In this document: piece by piece, positions 1 through 8,816 of the stretch | Layout: every line of letters begins with the position of its first letter | Position numbering within the stretch: position 1 is the first letter of the stretch | Origin: Chloroflexi bacterium HGW-Chloroflexi-6 | Lineage (GTDB): Bacteria > Chloroflexota > Anaerolineae > Anaerolineales > Villigracilaceae | DNA: 64,000 nt | Assembly: GCA_002840685.1 (NCBI GenBank) | Contig: PHBU01000009.1 | Location: 62,001-126,000, forward strand | Reading direction: 5' to 3' | Made by a program: the position numbers and the translations under genes | Notes under the pieces: model-generated | Told to the model about the DNA's origin: nothing | Seen by the model: only the letters and a program-made list of their open reading frames with translations | Database searches by the model: none

Positions 1-3000
1 GAAGGCGGGCCAGACGCCCTGTCCATGCGGGATCTTCAGTTTGGCTTCGACGCGGCCATAAGCGAAATCGATCTTGTCTTTGGTCAGCAGGCGGGCCGAT
101 GTATAAGCGCAGGTCTGCGGGCTGCCAGCGGTGGGGCCGTAAGCGCATTGCAGAGCGGGGTCTGTGTTGGGCTTGGCAGTGATGACCATGCTGCCGCTGC
201 CATCGGTTGCAGAGTTTTCGGTGCTATCGGTATAGTATTCCCATTCGTTGTTGCCCCAACCCTGGCCACCGATGTCGTGGTTCCAGTAGGTTGCGTTGGG
301 GGCGGTTCCAGCTGCTCCGTCAAACTCATCGCTCCAGGCCAGGGTCCACTGGCTGGGACCGGGGTCGGGCTGTCCGTCGAGCAATTTTACTTTGACGGGC
401 TGGCCGCTGTTGCTGCCCTTGTACCAGAAACGCAGCGCATTGTAGCCGGTCAGGTCGCGTCCGATGCCAAACAGGCGGTCGAAGCTCGCGCCAGCATCGT
501 AGTTACCAGAGAGCACATAGTTGAGTGGGAATTGGCCGGGAACAGCATCGGGCGAAGAGGAGAGAATGTCTTCCCAGTCAAAGATGACGCTGCCAGCAGG
601 GTCGGTGGGCAGGTTGGCCGGGACGGGCAAGCCATCTTCGAAGTCATCGATGATGCTCGGGTCGGGCACATTGATATTGATGATGCCCAGTGTGGCCCAG
701 GTTTTCCAACCTAAGTCGGCACCAGTCGGGCTGGAGAAGGCGATCTTCATGGTCAGGGTGGGTTTGATCTTGCCATCATTAATGGTTTCGATGACAACGG
801 TCTTGGTTGTTTGGCCTGCCGTGAAGGTGATGGTGCCAGTAGCGTTACTGGCATTGTAGTTGATGCCAGCCAGGGCGGTGTCGGGAGTAACTGTGTAATC
901 CACAGTCACATCGGTGGCAGCGGCTTCGTTGAGCCACACTTTGACGGTGATGGGACTGCCTTCGTTCGCCCCGTAAGCATAGGCGGCAGATTGAACACGC
1001 ACATCCAGCGCGTGGGCAGCCAGGTCACCGTAAAGGCTGTAATCAGCGATGTAAGCAATGGCGGTTTTCGCGGGCATGCCAAAGGCATAGCCGGAAACCT
1101 CGGTCAGATTCAGGCCGTCGCCGGGTGCGCCACCGGGTTGGTAATCGCTGCGGCGCTGGAAGGCCGAGAACGGAATGCGGAAGAACTGCCAGCCGGTGTA
1201 ATTGTCGGTAATGCGGTAGTAGTAGCGCTCCGCAGAGTCGCCGGTGGAGCCGAGCGCCTGGTTATCGAAAATCTCGGTCTGGATCACACCGCCGGTGTTG
1301 TTGCCGTATAACCAGAAGCTGACGCCATCGTAGCGGCTCCAATCCTGGCTGACCCAGTCATTGCCATTTTCGAAGGCATGGGTGAATCCGCCCCAGCTGC
1401 CGATGTTGTAATCGACCTTGAGCAGGGATTTGTCTCCACTCTGACCAGGCACGGCCAGCGGGTCACTGTCGGGCACGCTGACGGTGGAAAGCTGGACATT
1501 GCCATTTTCGCTACCCCAGTTGGCAAACCCGATGGCGGTACCGAACGGGTTGTAGACAGGGGCAACACTGCCGCTGTAGTCATCCACGATCTTGGTATCG
1601 GGAGCATCATCGTCCACAATCGTCAAAACCGCTGTGTTGGGTGTGCCCAGAGTAACAGCTACAGGGTTGGAGAGTGCCAGATTGATGGTTTTGTCGCCAT
1701 CGTAGTTGGCGTTATCTGCCACGGTAACCGTGAAGGTTTTGGATGTGTCGCCTGCGGCGAAGTCAAGGGTGCCGGAAGTGGCAGTGTATTCTACGCCATC
1801 GGTGGCGGTGCCATCGGAAGTGGCGTAATCGACACTGGTGGCAACGGTTGTGGCAGAACTGAGGTTGACGGTGATGGTGGCTGTGCCAGCATCTTCATTA
1901 ACTGCATAGGTTGCGGAACTGAATTTGGCGTTTGGCACAACAACACCGCTGCCGCCACCGCCGTAAGGGCTGATGTTATCCATAGAGAAGCTGCCAGCCG
2001 CCCCACCGGGAATCAGGATGGAGTAGCCCCAAATGGTACTGAAGTTGATGGCGTCGCCGAGGCCGGCGCCTGGGTTGTAATCGGTGCGTTTGACGAAGCT
2101 GCTCCACGGAATGCTGAAGTAGCGCCAATCGCTGAAGTTGTCTGTAAAACCATACTCAAAGCGATTGGAAGCTCCGGGATTTGCGCCGTCAGATTTGAGT
2201 TCAACCCGCATGGCCGCGCCGGTGTTGCCGCCTTTGAACCAGAAGCTAAAGCCCTGGTAGTTGTTCCAATCTTGGGTGGCTGCATAATCCTGGCTGATGC
2301 CGCCATAGCCTGGGCCGCCACCCCAGCCGCCTGAAGCGGCAATATTGTAGGTGACGGTTACAACGTTGGTGTTATCCAACGCCGGGACTGTCGGCAGTGT
2401 ATCTGTGGGGTAGGCGAGTGCCAGGGTGGTGGCGGAACCGGTGCCGTCCCAAGAGTCAGCAAAACCGACAAAGCCGGTCGGCGCAACGCCACCAGTAAAA
2501 TCGGCCATGATCGGGTCGAAGCCCGTAACGGAAACTTCATCCATGGAGAAACTGCCAGCCGCCCCACCGGGGATCAGAATGGAATAGCCCCACATCTGTG
2601 TCAGATCGAGGGTATCGCCAAGGCCTGCGCCTGGGTTGTAGTCGGTGCGTTTGACAAAGCTGGCAAAGGGAACGGCGAAATAGCGCCATCCGCTGAAATT
2701 GTCGGTGAAGCTGTACTCAAAGCGGTTGGAAGCGCCGGGGTTTGCGCCATCAGCCTTGAGCTCGATGCGCATGGCTGCTCCAGTGTTGCCGCCCTCGAAC
2801 CAGAAACGAAACGCCTGATAGCCGCTCAGGTCGAGCGTGGTTGTAAAATCATGCGAAATACCAGCGTAGCCTGGTCCGCCGCCCCAGCCGCCGCTGGCCG
2901 CTACATTGTAGGTAACGGTCACAACATCGGTATTGTCCATGGCCGGCACGGTTGGCAGGCTATCGGTGGGGTAGGAGAGCACCAGCGTGGTGCTGGAGCC

Positions 3001-3189
3001 TGTGCCATCCCACGAATCTGCAAAGCCAACAAAGCCGGTTGGAGGAGTGCCGCCCGTGAAATCATCCAGGAACGGCAAGGGAGTATCAGGCGCAGCTTGC
3101 GCCGGTGTGGTCTGCCCGGCGAATGAAAAAACCATCGCCAGCAGTATGAAAAAAGACAGTACTCGGTAAGAGAGCGATCGGTGAAGCAT
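1..3189 (-). CDS. Secreted multidomain GH16 laminarinase-like glycoside hydrolase (C-terminus outside window)
   Basis: The reading frame is open for 1,063 codons from ATG 3189 to the window edge. AGGAGG at 3198-3203 lies 8 nt before the ATG, and a signal peptide covers about residues 1-32. Domains in order: two near-identical carbohydrate-binding-like modules of about 187 aa (CBM11/CIA30-like, with FWFKGGNTGAAMR and WRYF segments), a Calx-beta domain (about 410-530), a third divergent module, a second Calx-beta domain, and from about residue 947 the start of a GH16 domain (WSDEFDG, GWGNNEWEYYTD, YTSARLLTK, HGQGVWPAF). The GH16 catalytic ExDxxE motif would follow just beyond base 1, so catalysis cannot be confirmed. 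By family this is an extracellular endo-beta-1,3-glucanase type enzyme that binds polysaccharide. It is divergent from a sugar-sensing hybrid kinase, which suggests regulation by polysaccharide breakdown products. Confidence 0.85.
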   Translation of the reverse strand, partial: MLHRSLSYRVLSFFILLAMVFSFAGQTTPAQAAPDTPLPFLDDFTGGTPPTGFVGFADSWDGTGSSTTLVLSYPTDSLPTVPAMDNTDVVTVTYNVAASGGWGGGPGYAGISHDFTTTLDLSGYQAFRFWFEGGNTGAAMRIELKADGANPGASNRFEYSFTDNFSGWRYFAVPFASFVKRTDYNPGAGLGDTLDLTQMWGYSILIPGGAAGSFSMDEVSVTGFDPIMADFTGGVAPTGFVGFADSWDGTGSATTLALAYPTDTLPTVPALDNTNVVTVTYNIAASGGWGGGPGYGGISQDYAATQDWNNYQGFSFWFKGGNTGAAMRVELKSDGANPGASNRFEYGFTDNFSDWRYFSIPWSSFVKRTDYNPGAGLGDAINFSTIWGYSILIPGGAAGSFSMDNISPYGGGGSGVVVPNAKFSSATYAVNEDAGTATITVNLSSATTVATSVDYATSDGTATDGVEYTATSGTLDFAAGDTSKTFTVTVADNANYDGDKTINLALSNPVAVTLGTPNTAVLTIVDDDAPDTKIVDDYSGSVAPVYNPFGTAIGFANWGSENGNVQLSTVSVPDSDPLAVPGQSGDKSLLKVDYNIGSWGGFTHAFENGNDWVSQDWSRYDGVSFWLYGNNTGGVIQTEIFDNQALGSTGDSAERYYYRITDNYTGWQFFRIPFSAFQRRSDYQPGGAPGDGLNLTEVSGYAFGMPAKTAIAYIADYSLYGDLAAHALDVRVQSAAYAYGANEGSPITVKVWLNEAAATDVTVDYTVTPDTALAGINYNASNATGTITFTAGQTTKTVVIETINDGKIKPTLTMKIAFSSPTGADLGWKTWATLGIININVPDPSIIDDFEDGLPVPANLPTDPAGSVIFDWEDILSSSPDAVPGQFPLNYVLSGNYDAGASFDRLFGIGRDLTGYNALRFWYKGSNSGQPVKVKLLDGQPDPGPSQWTLAWSDEFDGAAGTAPNATYWNHDIGGQGWGNNEWEYYTDSTENSATDGSGSMVITAKPNTDPALQCAYGPTAGSPQTCAYTSARLLTKDKIDFAYGRVEAKLKIPHGQGVWPAF
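1959..2519 (-). repeat. Intragenic repeat, copy 2 (about 561 bp, carbohydrate-binding-like module)
   Basis: Second tandem copy, offset by about 561 bp (187 codons, so in frame) from copy 1. A third, more divergent module lies further along the same gene at roughly 1060-1590. High DNA identity between copies 1 and 2 points to recent duplication or gene conversion. Confidence 0.75.
2520..3080 (-). repeat. Intragenic repeat, copy 1 (about 561 bp, carbohydrate-binding-like module)
   Basis: This segment encodes the first of two tandem modules in the GH16 protein. It matches the next 561 bp closely in DNA and protein: FVGFADSWDGTGS, SGGWGGGPGY, SNRFEY and KRTDYNPGAGLGD recur at the same spacing. 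Boundaries are approximate. Confidence 0.75.
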
Positions 3190-3331
3190 TGGGTGAGCCT
3201 CCTGCTTGTGGGACAAGATGGGCCATCCGAAAGGATGGATGATGTTGATAAAGATACATCACTCCTGAGCTGAAATCTTGCACCAGACGCACCCGTTTTA
3301 GCAGAAAACACACATTTAATCCGGGTTGTTC

Positions 3332-3418
3332 TTGACTAAATTTGTCTTAATCGGGGGTTTCCAAGGCCGGGATAGTATAATTTGTGCACATTTCCCCTTT
3401 TTTATTAATGGAGCCATC
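3332..3418 (+). promoter_or_regulatory. Leader and candidate -10 of the hybrid kinase gene
   Basis: A perfect TATAAT at 3376-3381 lies 37 nt before the preferred TTG start (3419), and GGAG (3410-3413) sits 5 nt before that start. TTGACT at 3332-3337 and TTGTCT at 3342-3347 are too far upstream to be the -35, so the promoter may need an activator. The divergent GH16 gene begins at 3189. On the GH16 side, inverted arms CCATCC/GGATGG (3223-3238) fall in its leader. Confidence 0.45.
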
Positions 3419-6400
3419 TTGTCCCATCTTGTTAAACCTGCAAATAGGCGACCCATCATCGGTGTGCTGGCAAGTTGGCCAGTTTATGCCAGCACGTTGA
3501 ACACCTTGCTCAGCCCGATCTTGCGCGGGCTGCATGATGCCGCCCAGGCCCGGGAGTGTAACATTCTGATGGCCTGCGGGGTGGTCTCCGATTTTTCAGA
3601 TAGTGTTCGCTCTGCCTGGCCGCTGTACGCGGAAAATCTGGACTTTTTGCCGGTCGGCCCCTGGAATACAGATGGGCTGATTGTGATTGCGCCGCTTCAG
3701 TCTGATAGCGCCCAGTCTCAGTTCATTCGTGAAATGCTCGAAGTCGGACACCCGATGGTGTTTACGGAAACATCCGAGATCGGCCCCTCCGTTTGTCTTG
3801 ATAATGCGGGCGGCATCCAGGCTGCGCTGCTGCACCTGAAATGGCATGGCCATCAGAAGATCGCATTCATTGGCGGCGGGCCAGGGTGGCCGGGGGACAG
3901 TCTTGAGCGTTTACAGGCCTTTCAGGCGAGCTGCCAGGAATTGGGACTGGAGAGCGATGAGCGCTTGATGGGGTATGGGCGTTTTACCACCCCTGGCGGG
4001 CATAACGCGATGCGCCAGATCCTCGAGAGCGGAGTCTCATTCACAGCTGTGCTGGCCTGTAATGATGAATCTGCGGTTGGGGCTATGCAAGCTTTGCGCG
4101 ATGCCGGGAAGAAAATCCCACAAGATGTGGCTGTGATTGGGTTTGATAACCGTTTTGAAGCCCGCAACCAGGAACCGCCGCTGACTACCGTCAATCAGCC
4201 TGCTTATGAGATTGGCTGGCAATCCCTGGATCTGATGTTGCGCCGCCTGGCCGGAGAAGCCAGCGCCGAAACCATCCAGCGGGTCGATACCCAGTTGGTG
4301 ATTCGCGAATCGTGCGGTTGCAAAACAGATTCGCTATCAACCACCCCTGCGTCTGCCGGTATTGCCCCTGCAGAATGGGCCGAAGCGATCAGCACGGCGG
4401 TCTTCTCTCAAGTTGGCCAGCTGCGCCTGGAAACCATTCGTGAATTGTCCATCGGGCTGGTCGATGGCTTTGCTCGCAGTGTGGCATTGGATGATCCTGC
4501 TCCGTTTCAGGTTGGCCTGCAAGATATTCTGAAGCAAATCGAACCGCTCGAGGAAGATGCCCACGCCTGGCAGGCAGCGATCCATCTCTTGCGCCAGCGC
4601 TGGCTTGAGCAAAACCCGGGCGAACACCCGGTGCGGGAATGGCTCGATCAGGCGCGTATGTCCATCAGTCAGTTTGCCCAGCATCAACTTTTGCGTTATT
4701 TTGCCCACCAAAACCAATTTACCCAGCAACTTAGCCTGATGTCTGCGGAGTTGAGCGAAACTGTGGAACTGGCCCCGATCCAGTCCATCCTGGACCGTTA
4801 CGCTCCCGCTTTGGGAATCCGCCATGCTCGTTTAGTGCTGTTCGAGCCTGATGTGGATGACCCGTTGGCCTGGAGCGTGATGCCGGGCACCCCTGAGATC
4901 CCCTGGCGATTTTCGACGCGCAGTTTTCCGCCATCGGGTTTGTATCCAGATTCAATACCCTACCAGTTGGCTCTGCTGCCGCTGGTGACGAAAAAAAGGC
5001 CAGTCGGATTTGCCGCCTTTGATGCCACCAATCTTGGCCCTTGTCTGGCGGTTGCGCGGCAGTTGACATCGACTCTTGAGAACATTCGGCTTTACCGCGA
5101 AGCTGCCGAAGGCCGTCAGCTTGCCGAAGAAGCCAATCGTTTGAAGAGCCGTTTTCTTTCCACGGTCAGCCACGAACTGCGCACTCCCTTGAATCTGATC
5201 GTCGGTTGGAGCGAAATGTTGTTGAATGAACCGGGAGCTGACTCTGCCAAGTTTGCGGGGCAAATTCATACCAGTGCCCAGCATCTCGGGCGGCTTATCC
5301 GCGATGTGCTCGATCTGGCCAGCAGCGATGCCGGCCAGTTGCGCCTGACCTGTGAACCGCTTGATCTTGGAGAAGCCCTGCAAATGGTTTGCGAAACGGG
5401 CAGACAACTTGCCAGCGAGAAGGGTCTGTTATGGAAAACGGATATCCCTGCCAACCTGCCGCGCATATGGGGTGATCGCACACGCTTGCAACAGATTACC
5501 CTTAACCTGGTCAGCAATGCGATCAAGTTCACGGCAAAAGGCTGGGTCATGCTGAAAATCAGCGTGCAGGATGACCTGCTGGAAGTTGCGATCCGCGATA
5601 CCGGCCTGGGGATTGCACCCGACGAGCAAGCCTGGATTTTTGACGAATTCCGCCAGTCTGACCGGACCACTGCTCGTGGCTACGGAGGGTTGGGGCTGGG
5701 CTTGGCAATTTGTAAACGGCTGGTGGAGTTGCATAACGGCCAGATAGGCTTGCAATCCAGTGGTGAGGAAGGTGCTGGTTCCACGTTCTACTTTCGCCTG
5801 CCGGTTTTGGAAAAAAATACCGAACCTGAACCTGAGTCCCAGCAGCAATCGGTTTTGATTCTCAGCCATCATCCCGAAACCAGCGAACCGATCCGGAATC
5901 GCTTGCTGCGAGCCGGGTTTGCTGTAGAACAACAGTCCGTTGAAGATATACCTGATTGGCTTTCCAGGCTATTGATCTCTCCTCCCGGGGCGGTGGTGCT
6001 GGATGAACCACTGGCAGTCAAATATGGATGGGAACTACTTAAAGTATTCAAGGGCAACCCGCATACGGCCAACATCCCGGTTCTGTTCTACTCACTGGAT
6101 GATGAAAAAGAAAGTGGTTCGATGCTGGCGCTTGATTACCTGATGAAGCCTGTCGGTTCGGGTGAACTGCTTCAGGCTTTGGCGCGCCAGGGTTGGGTCA
6201 GCAACGAACCGGGGGATTCCAAAACCATCTTGATCGCGGACGACGACCCCGGCATGCTGGAGATGAATTCGCGCATGATCCAGGAACATTTCCCCACTCA
6301 TCGTGTACTCAAGGCCTGTGACGGACGTGCTGCGCTGGAAATTCTCAGCAAGGTTCCGGTAAACTTGGTATTGCTGGATTTGATGATGCCCGAGGTGGAT

Positions 6401-6934
6401 GGGTTTGGTGTTCTGGCCCAAATGCGCGAATGGGAAGCCACTCGTGAAACAGCTGTGATCGTATTGACCTCCAAAACGCTGACCGAAGCCGATATGGTGC
6501 GCCTGAATCGGGGCGTGGCCATGGTGATGAGCAAAGGCCTGTATGGTGCCCATGAAATGCTGGGGCACATCGAAGCCGCCCTGGCGCGCAGCCTGCGGCT
6601 TGGAAGTGATTCGCAGCGCCTGGTGCGCAAAGCCATGGCTTATATTCACGAAAACTATAGCGGCTCGCTCACCCGCGAATCTCTGGCCCGGCATGTCAAT
6701 GTCAGCGATGGTCATCTGGCGCGTTGCTTCCGTCAGGAAACCGGGCTGACCCCAATGATCTATCTCAACCGTTATCGTGTCCATCAGGCGCAAACCTTGT
6801 TGGCAACCACCCGGCAAAGCGTCACTGCTATTGCGCTGGCTTGCGGTTTTTCGGATGTTAATTACTTCAGCCGCGTTTTTCGGCAGGAAACCAACCAATC
6901 GCCACTGAGCTACCGGCGCAAGCGCCAGCCATAA
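3419..6934 (+). CDS. Hybrid sensor histidine kinase: LacI-type sensor, HisKA/HATPase, receivers, AraC output
   Basis: One 1,171-aa polypeptide combines an entire two-component system and has no membrane segment. Approximate domains: LacI/periplasmic-binding-like sensor 8-300 (GLIVIAPL, KIAFIGGG, CNDESAVGAMQALRDAG, DVAVIGFDN) without a LacI HTH; a GAF-like middle region about 455-560; HisKA with FLSTVSHELRTPLN (His near 583); HATPase with N box, DTGLGIAPDE and GLGLGLAICK to about 790; a receiver-like domain 809-925 lacking the N-terminal acidic pair; a canonical receiver 936-1052 (IADDDPG, LLDLMMP); and an AraC HTH 1067-1168. By family it would bind a cytoplasmic sugar and activate transcription. 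The divergent GH16 gene is a plausible target. Start: only TTG codons are available upstream. TTG 3419 has an SD and a promoter before it, and a longer TTG 3326 form is possible. Confidence 0.87.
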   Translation: MSHLVKPANRRPIIGVLASWPVYASTLNTLLSPILRGLHDAAQARECNILMACGVVSDFSDSVRSAWPLYAENLDFLPVGPWNTDGLIVIAPLQSDSAQSQFIREMLEVGHPMVFTETSEIGPSVCLDNAGGIQAALLHLKWHGHQKIAFIGGGPGWPGDSLERLQAFQASCQELGLESDERLMGYGRFTTPGGHNAMRQILESGVSFTAVLACNDESAVGAMQALRDAGKKIPQDVAVIGFDNRFEARNQEPPLTTVNQPAYEIGWQSLDLMLRRLAGEASAETIQRVDTQLVIRESCGCKTDSLSTTPASAGIAPAEWAEAISTAVFSQVGQLRLETIRELSIGLVDGFARSVALDDPAPFQVGLQDILKQIEPLEEDAHAWQAAIHLLRQRWLEQNPGEHPVREWLDQARMSISQFAQHQLLRYFAHQNQFTQQLSLMSAELSETVELAPIQSILDRYAPALGIRHARLVLFEPDVDDPLAWSVMPGTPEIPWRFSTRSFPPSGLYPDSIPYQLALLPLVTKKRPVGFAAFDATNLGPCLAVARQLTSTLENIRLYREAAEGRQLAEEANRLKSRFLSTVSHELRTPLNLIVGWSEMLLNEPGADSAKFAGQIHTSAQHLGRLIRDVLDLASSDAGQLRLTCEPLDLGEALQMVCETGRQLASEKGLLWKTDIPANLPRIWGDRTRLQQITLNLVSNAIKFTAKGWVMLKISVQDDLLEVAIRDTGLGIAPDEQAWIFDEFRQSDRTTARGYGGLGLGLAICKRLVELHNGQIGLQSSGEEGAGSTFYFRLPVLEKNTEPEPESQQQSVLILSHHPETSEPIRNRLLRAGFAVEQQSVEDIPDWLSRLLISPPGAVVLDEPLAVKYGWELLKVFKGNPHTANIPVLFYSLDDEKESGSMLALDYLMKPVGSGELLQALARQGWVSNEPGDSKTILIADDDPGMLEMNSRMIQEHFPTHRVLKACDGRAALEILSKVPVNLVLLDLMMPEVDGFGVLAQMREWEATRETAVIVLTSKTLTEADMVRLNRGVAMVMSKGLYGAHEMLGHIEAALARSLRLGSDSQRLVRKAMAYIHENYSGSLTRESLARHVNVSDGHLARCFRQETGLTPMIYLNRYRVHQAQTLLATTRQSVTAIALACGFSDVNYFSRVFRQETNQSPLSYRRKRQP

Positions 6935-6936
6935 AC

Positions 6937-6972
6937 AAAAGCTCCCGATTGATGATGAGATCGGGAGCTTTT
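6937..6972. terminator. Bidirectional intrinsic terminator
   Basis: A 13-bp perfect stem (arms 6937-6949 and 6960-6972, core GCTCCCGAT/ATCGGGAGC) has A-rich and T-rich ends, so it works on both strands. It separates the hybrid kinase gene from the convergent ABC exporter operon. Confidence 0.9.
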
Positions 6973-6995
6973 CGTAAGCCAAGCGGTTCTGGTTT

Positions 6996-8816
6996 TTAGA
7001 TCGCATTCCCCTTAAACTGACTCATATACAACTGGTAAAAGAATCCGCGCATAGCCAGTAGTTCGGAATGCTTGCCGCGCTCGATGATCTCGCCATCTTT
7101 GATGACCAGCACCTGGTCGGCATCGCGGATGGTTGATAGGCGGTGGGCGATCACGAAACTGGTGCGGCCTTCCATTAATTTCAGCAGCGCCTGCTGGATG
7201 CGCACCTCGGTGCGCGTATCCACGCTGGAAGTGGCTTCATCGAGAATTAGGATACCGGGGTCTGCCAGCACCGCGCGGGCGATGGCCAGCATCTGGCGCT
7301 GTCCCTGGCTCAGGTTGGCGGCGCGCTCCGAGAGCAGAGTTTGATAGCCGTTCGGCAACTGGCGGATGAAGTGGTCGGCATCGGCCAGTTTGGCAGCTTC
7401 GATCACTTCCTCGTCGCTGGCCGAGAGCCGCCCGTAGCGGATATTTTCCATAACGGTATCGGCAAACATGAAGGTATCCTGCAAGACCAGCCCCAACTCA
7501 CGGCGCAGGTCAGCCCGGCGGATATCCCGTAGATCGTGGCCGTCGATGCGGATTGAGCCGCCGTCGATATCGTAAAAACGCGTCAGCAGGTTGGTAATGG
7601 TTGTTTTTCCGGCGCCAGTCGGGCCAACGAGTGCGATCGTCTGGCCGGGCAGGGCTTCGAGCGTCATCTTTTTGATGATGGGATGCCCCGTCTCGTAGGC
7701 AAAATCCACATCCCGAAACTCAACGTGCCCCTTGAGATGCTCCAGGCTGACCGCGCCCTCGGCATCTTCCTGCTCCGGAGATGTGTTCATCACTTCGAAG
7801 ACCCGTTCCGCGCCTGCCAGCGCGGCCTGGATGGCGTTATAGATATTGGCCAATTGACGCAGAGGTTGGACAAACCCATGCGCATAGCTGATAAAAGTCA
7901 CTATGATTCCAACGCTGACCAGCCCCTGAAGCGCCAGCCAGCCGCCGAGACCAGCCAGCACGATCACGAACAGGTTTCCCAATTGGTTGGTGAGCGGCAT
8001 CAACATCATGGCGTAGGTGTTGGCGTAGACGCCAGCCCGAAAAACATCGCCATTGACCCGGCTGAAATTCTCGATCGCGCTTTCGTTGCGCCGAAAGGCC
8101 CTGACCACGCGCTGGCCGCTGATCGATTCTTCCATGACCCCGTTCAATTCGCCCAGGCTTTTTTGCAATTCTCGGAACCCTTTGCGTGTCGAGCGGGCGA
8201 TGAAATTGGTGAACCAGATCATGATCGGCACCACAATCACGGAAGCCAGTGCCAGCCAGAAATTAAGCACGAACATGGCAACGACGAACCCGACCAGCGA
8301 AAGCAGGCTGCCGAGCATGGCGATCACATTTTGCGAGACAGCCTGGTTGACTGCTTCGATGTCATTTGTCAGGCGGCTCATCATTTCTCCGGCCGGGTGT
8401 GTATCGAAGTATTTGAGCGGCAGGTTTTGCAGATGTTCGAACAGGTCGCGGCGCAGGTCTTTGAGTGCATGCTGTGAAACCCCGGCCATTGTCCATGATG
8501 AAAGTGTCTGAAAGGCATTGTTGCTAATATAAACAATCAGCAAAATCAGGGCCATTTGGGCCAGGCCACCCAACTCTTTGCCCTCGATGTGTTGGTCGAT
8601 GGATCGGCCTATCAGGTATGGGCCGAGCAGGTCGAGAAAAGTGATCGAGACGATCAGGATCGCAACCAGGATCACTTTGGTTTTATATGGCTTAAGATAG
8701 GGTACCAGCCGGGCCAGCGCGCGCCGCGGATCGGCGGCTTTTTCAATTTTGGTTGAGCCGCCGCGTGTGGCAACAACCGCACTGGCTCTTTGTTGGGATG
8801 GGGTCTGCTGGCTCAT
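6996..8816 (-). CDS. ABC exporter half-transporter, canonical ATP site (TMD-NBD)
   Basis: This 606-aa type IV ABC exporter subunit has six TM helices in about residues 40-330, then a nucleotide-binding domain. The NBD shows Walker A GPTGAGKTT, a signature read as LSQGQ, Walker B ILILDEATSSVD with catalytic Glu, and switch His in VIAHRLST. Its start ATG overlaps the last 4 bases of the upstream gene 8813-10573, so the two are translationally coupled. That partner has a degenerate site, so the pair is best read as a heterodimeric exporter of the TM287/288 or BmrCD kind, probably for drugs or lipids. The substrate is not predictable from sequence. Confidence 0.9.
   Translation of the reverse strand: MSQQTPSQQRASAVVATRGGSTKIEKAADPRRALARLVPYLKPYKTKVILVAILIVSITFLDLLGPYLIGRSIDQHIEGKELGGLAQMALILLIVYISNNAFQTLSSWTMAGVSQHALKDLRRDLFEHLQNLPLKYFDTHPAGEMMSRLTNDIEAVNQAVSQNVIAMLGSLLSLVGFVVAMFVLNFWLALASVIVVPIMIWFTNFIARSTRKGFRELQKSLGELNGVMEESISGQRVVRAFRRNESAIENFSRVNGDVFRAGVYANTYAMMLMPLTNQLGNLFVIVLAGLGGWLALQGLVSVGIIVTFISYAHGFVQPLRQLANIYNAIQAALAGAERVFEVMNTSPEQEDAEGAVSLEHLKGHVEFRDVDFAYETGHPIIKKMTLEALPGQTIALVGPTGAGKTTITNLLTRFYDIDGGSIRIDGHDLRDIRRADLRRELGLVLQDTFMFADTVMENIRYGRLSASDEEVIEAAKLADADHFIRQLPNGYQTLLSERAANLSQGQRQMLAIARAVLADPGILILDEATSSVDTRTEVRIQQALLKLMEGRTSFVIAHRLSTIRDADQVLVIKDGEIIERGKHSELLAMRGFFYQLYMSQFKGNAI

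Noticed and set aside
1378-2334. 318-aa plus-strand open frame (also 25-714 and 811-1311)
   Set aside because: Antisense to the GH16 gene, whose minus-strand frame shows recognisable domains throughout. The plus-strand translations have no domain, no SD and biased composition.
3326-3418. N-terminal extension of the hybrid kinase to TTG 3326
   Set aside because: The extension has no SD, contains the likely -10 TATAAT and would add a non-conserved stretch; TTG 3419 has GGAG at proper spacing.
7683-8477. 264-aa plus-strand open frame
   Set aside because: Antisense to the canonical ABC exporter subunit.
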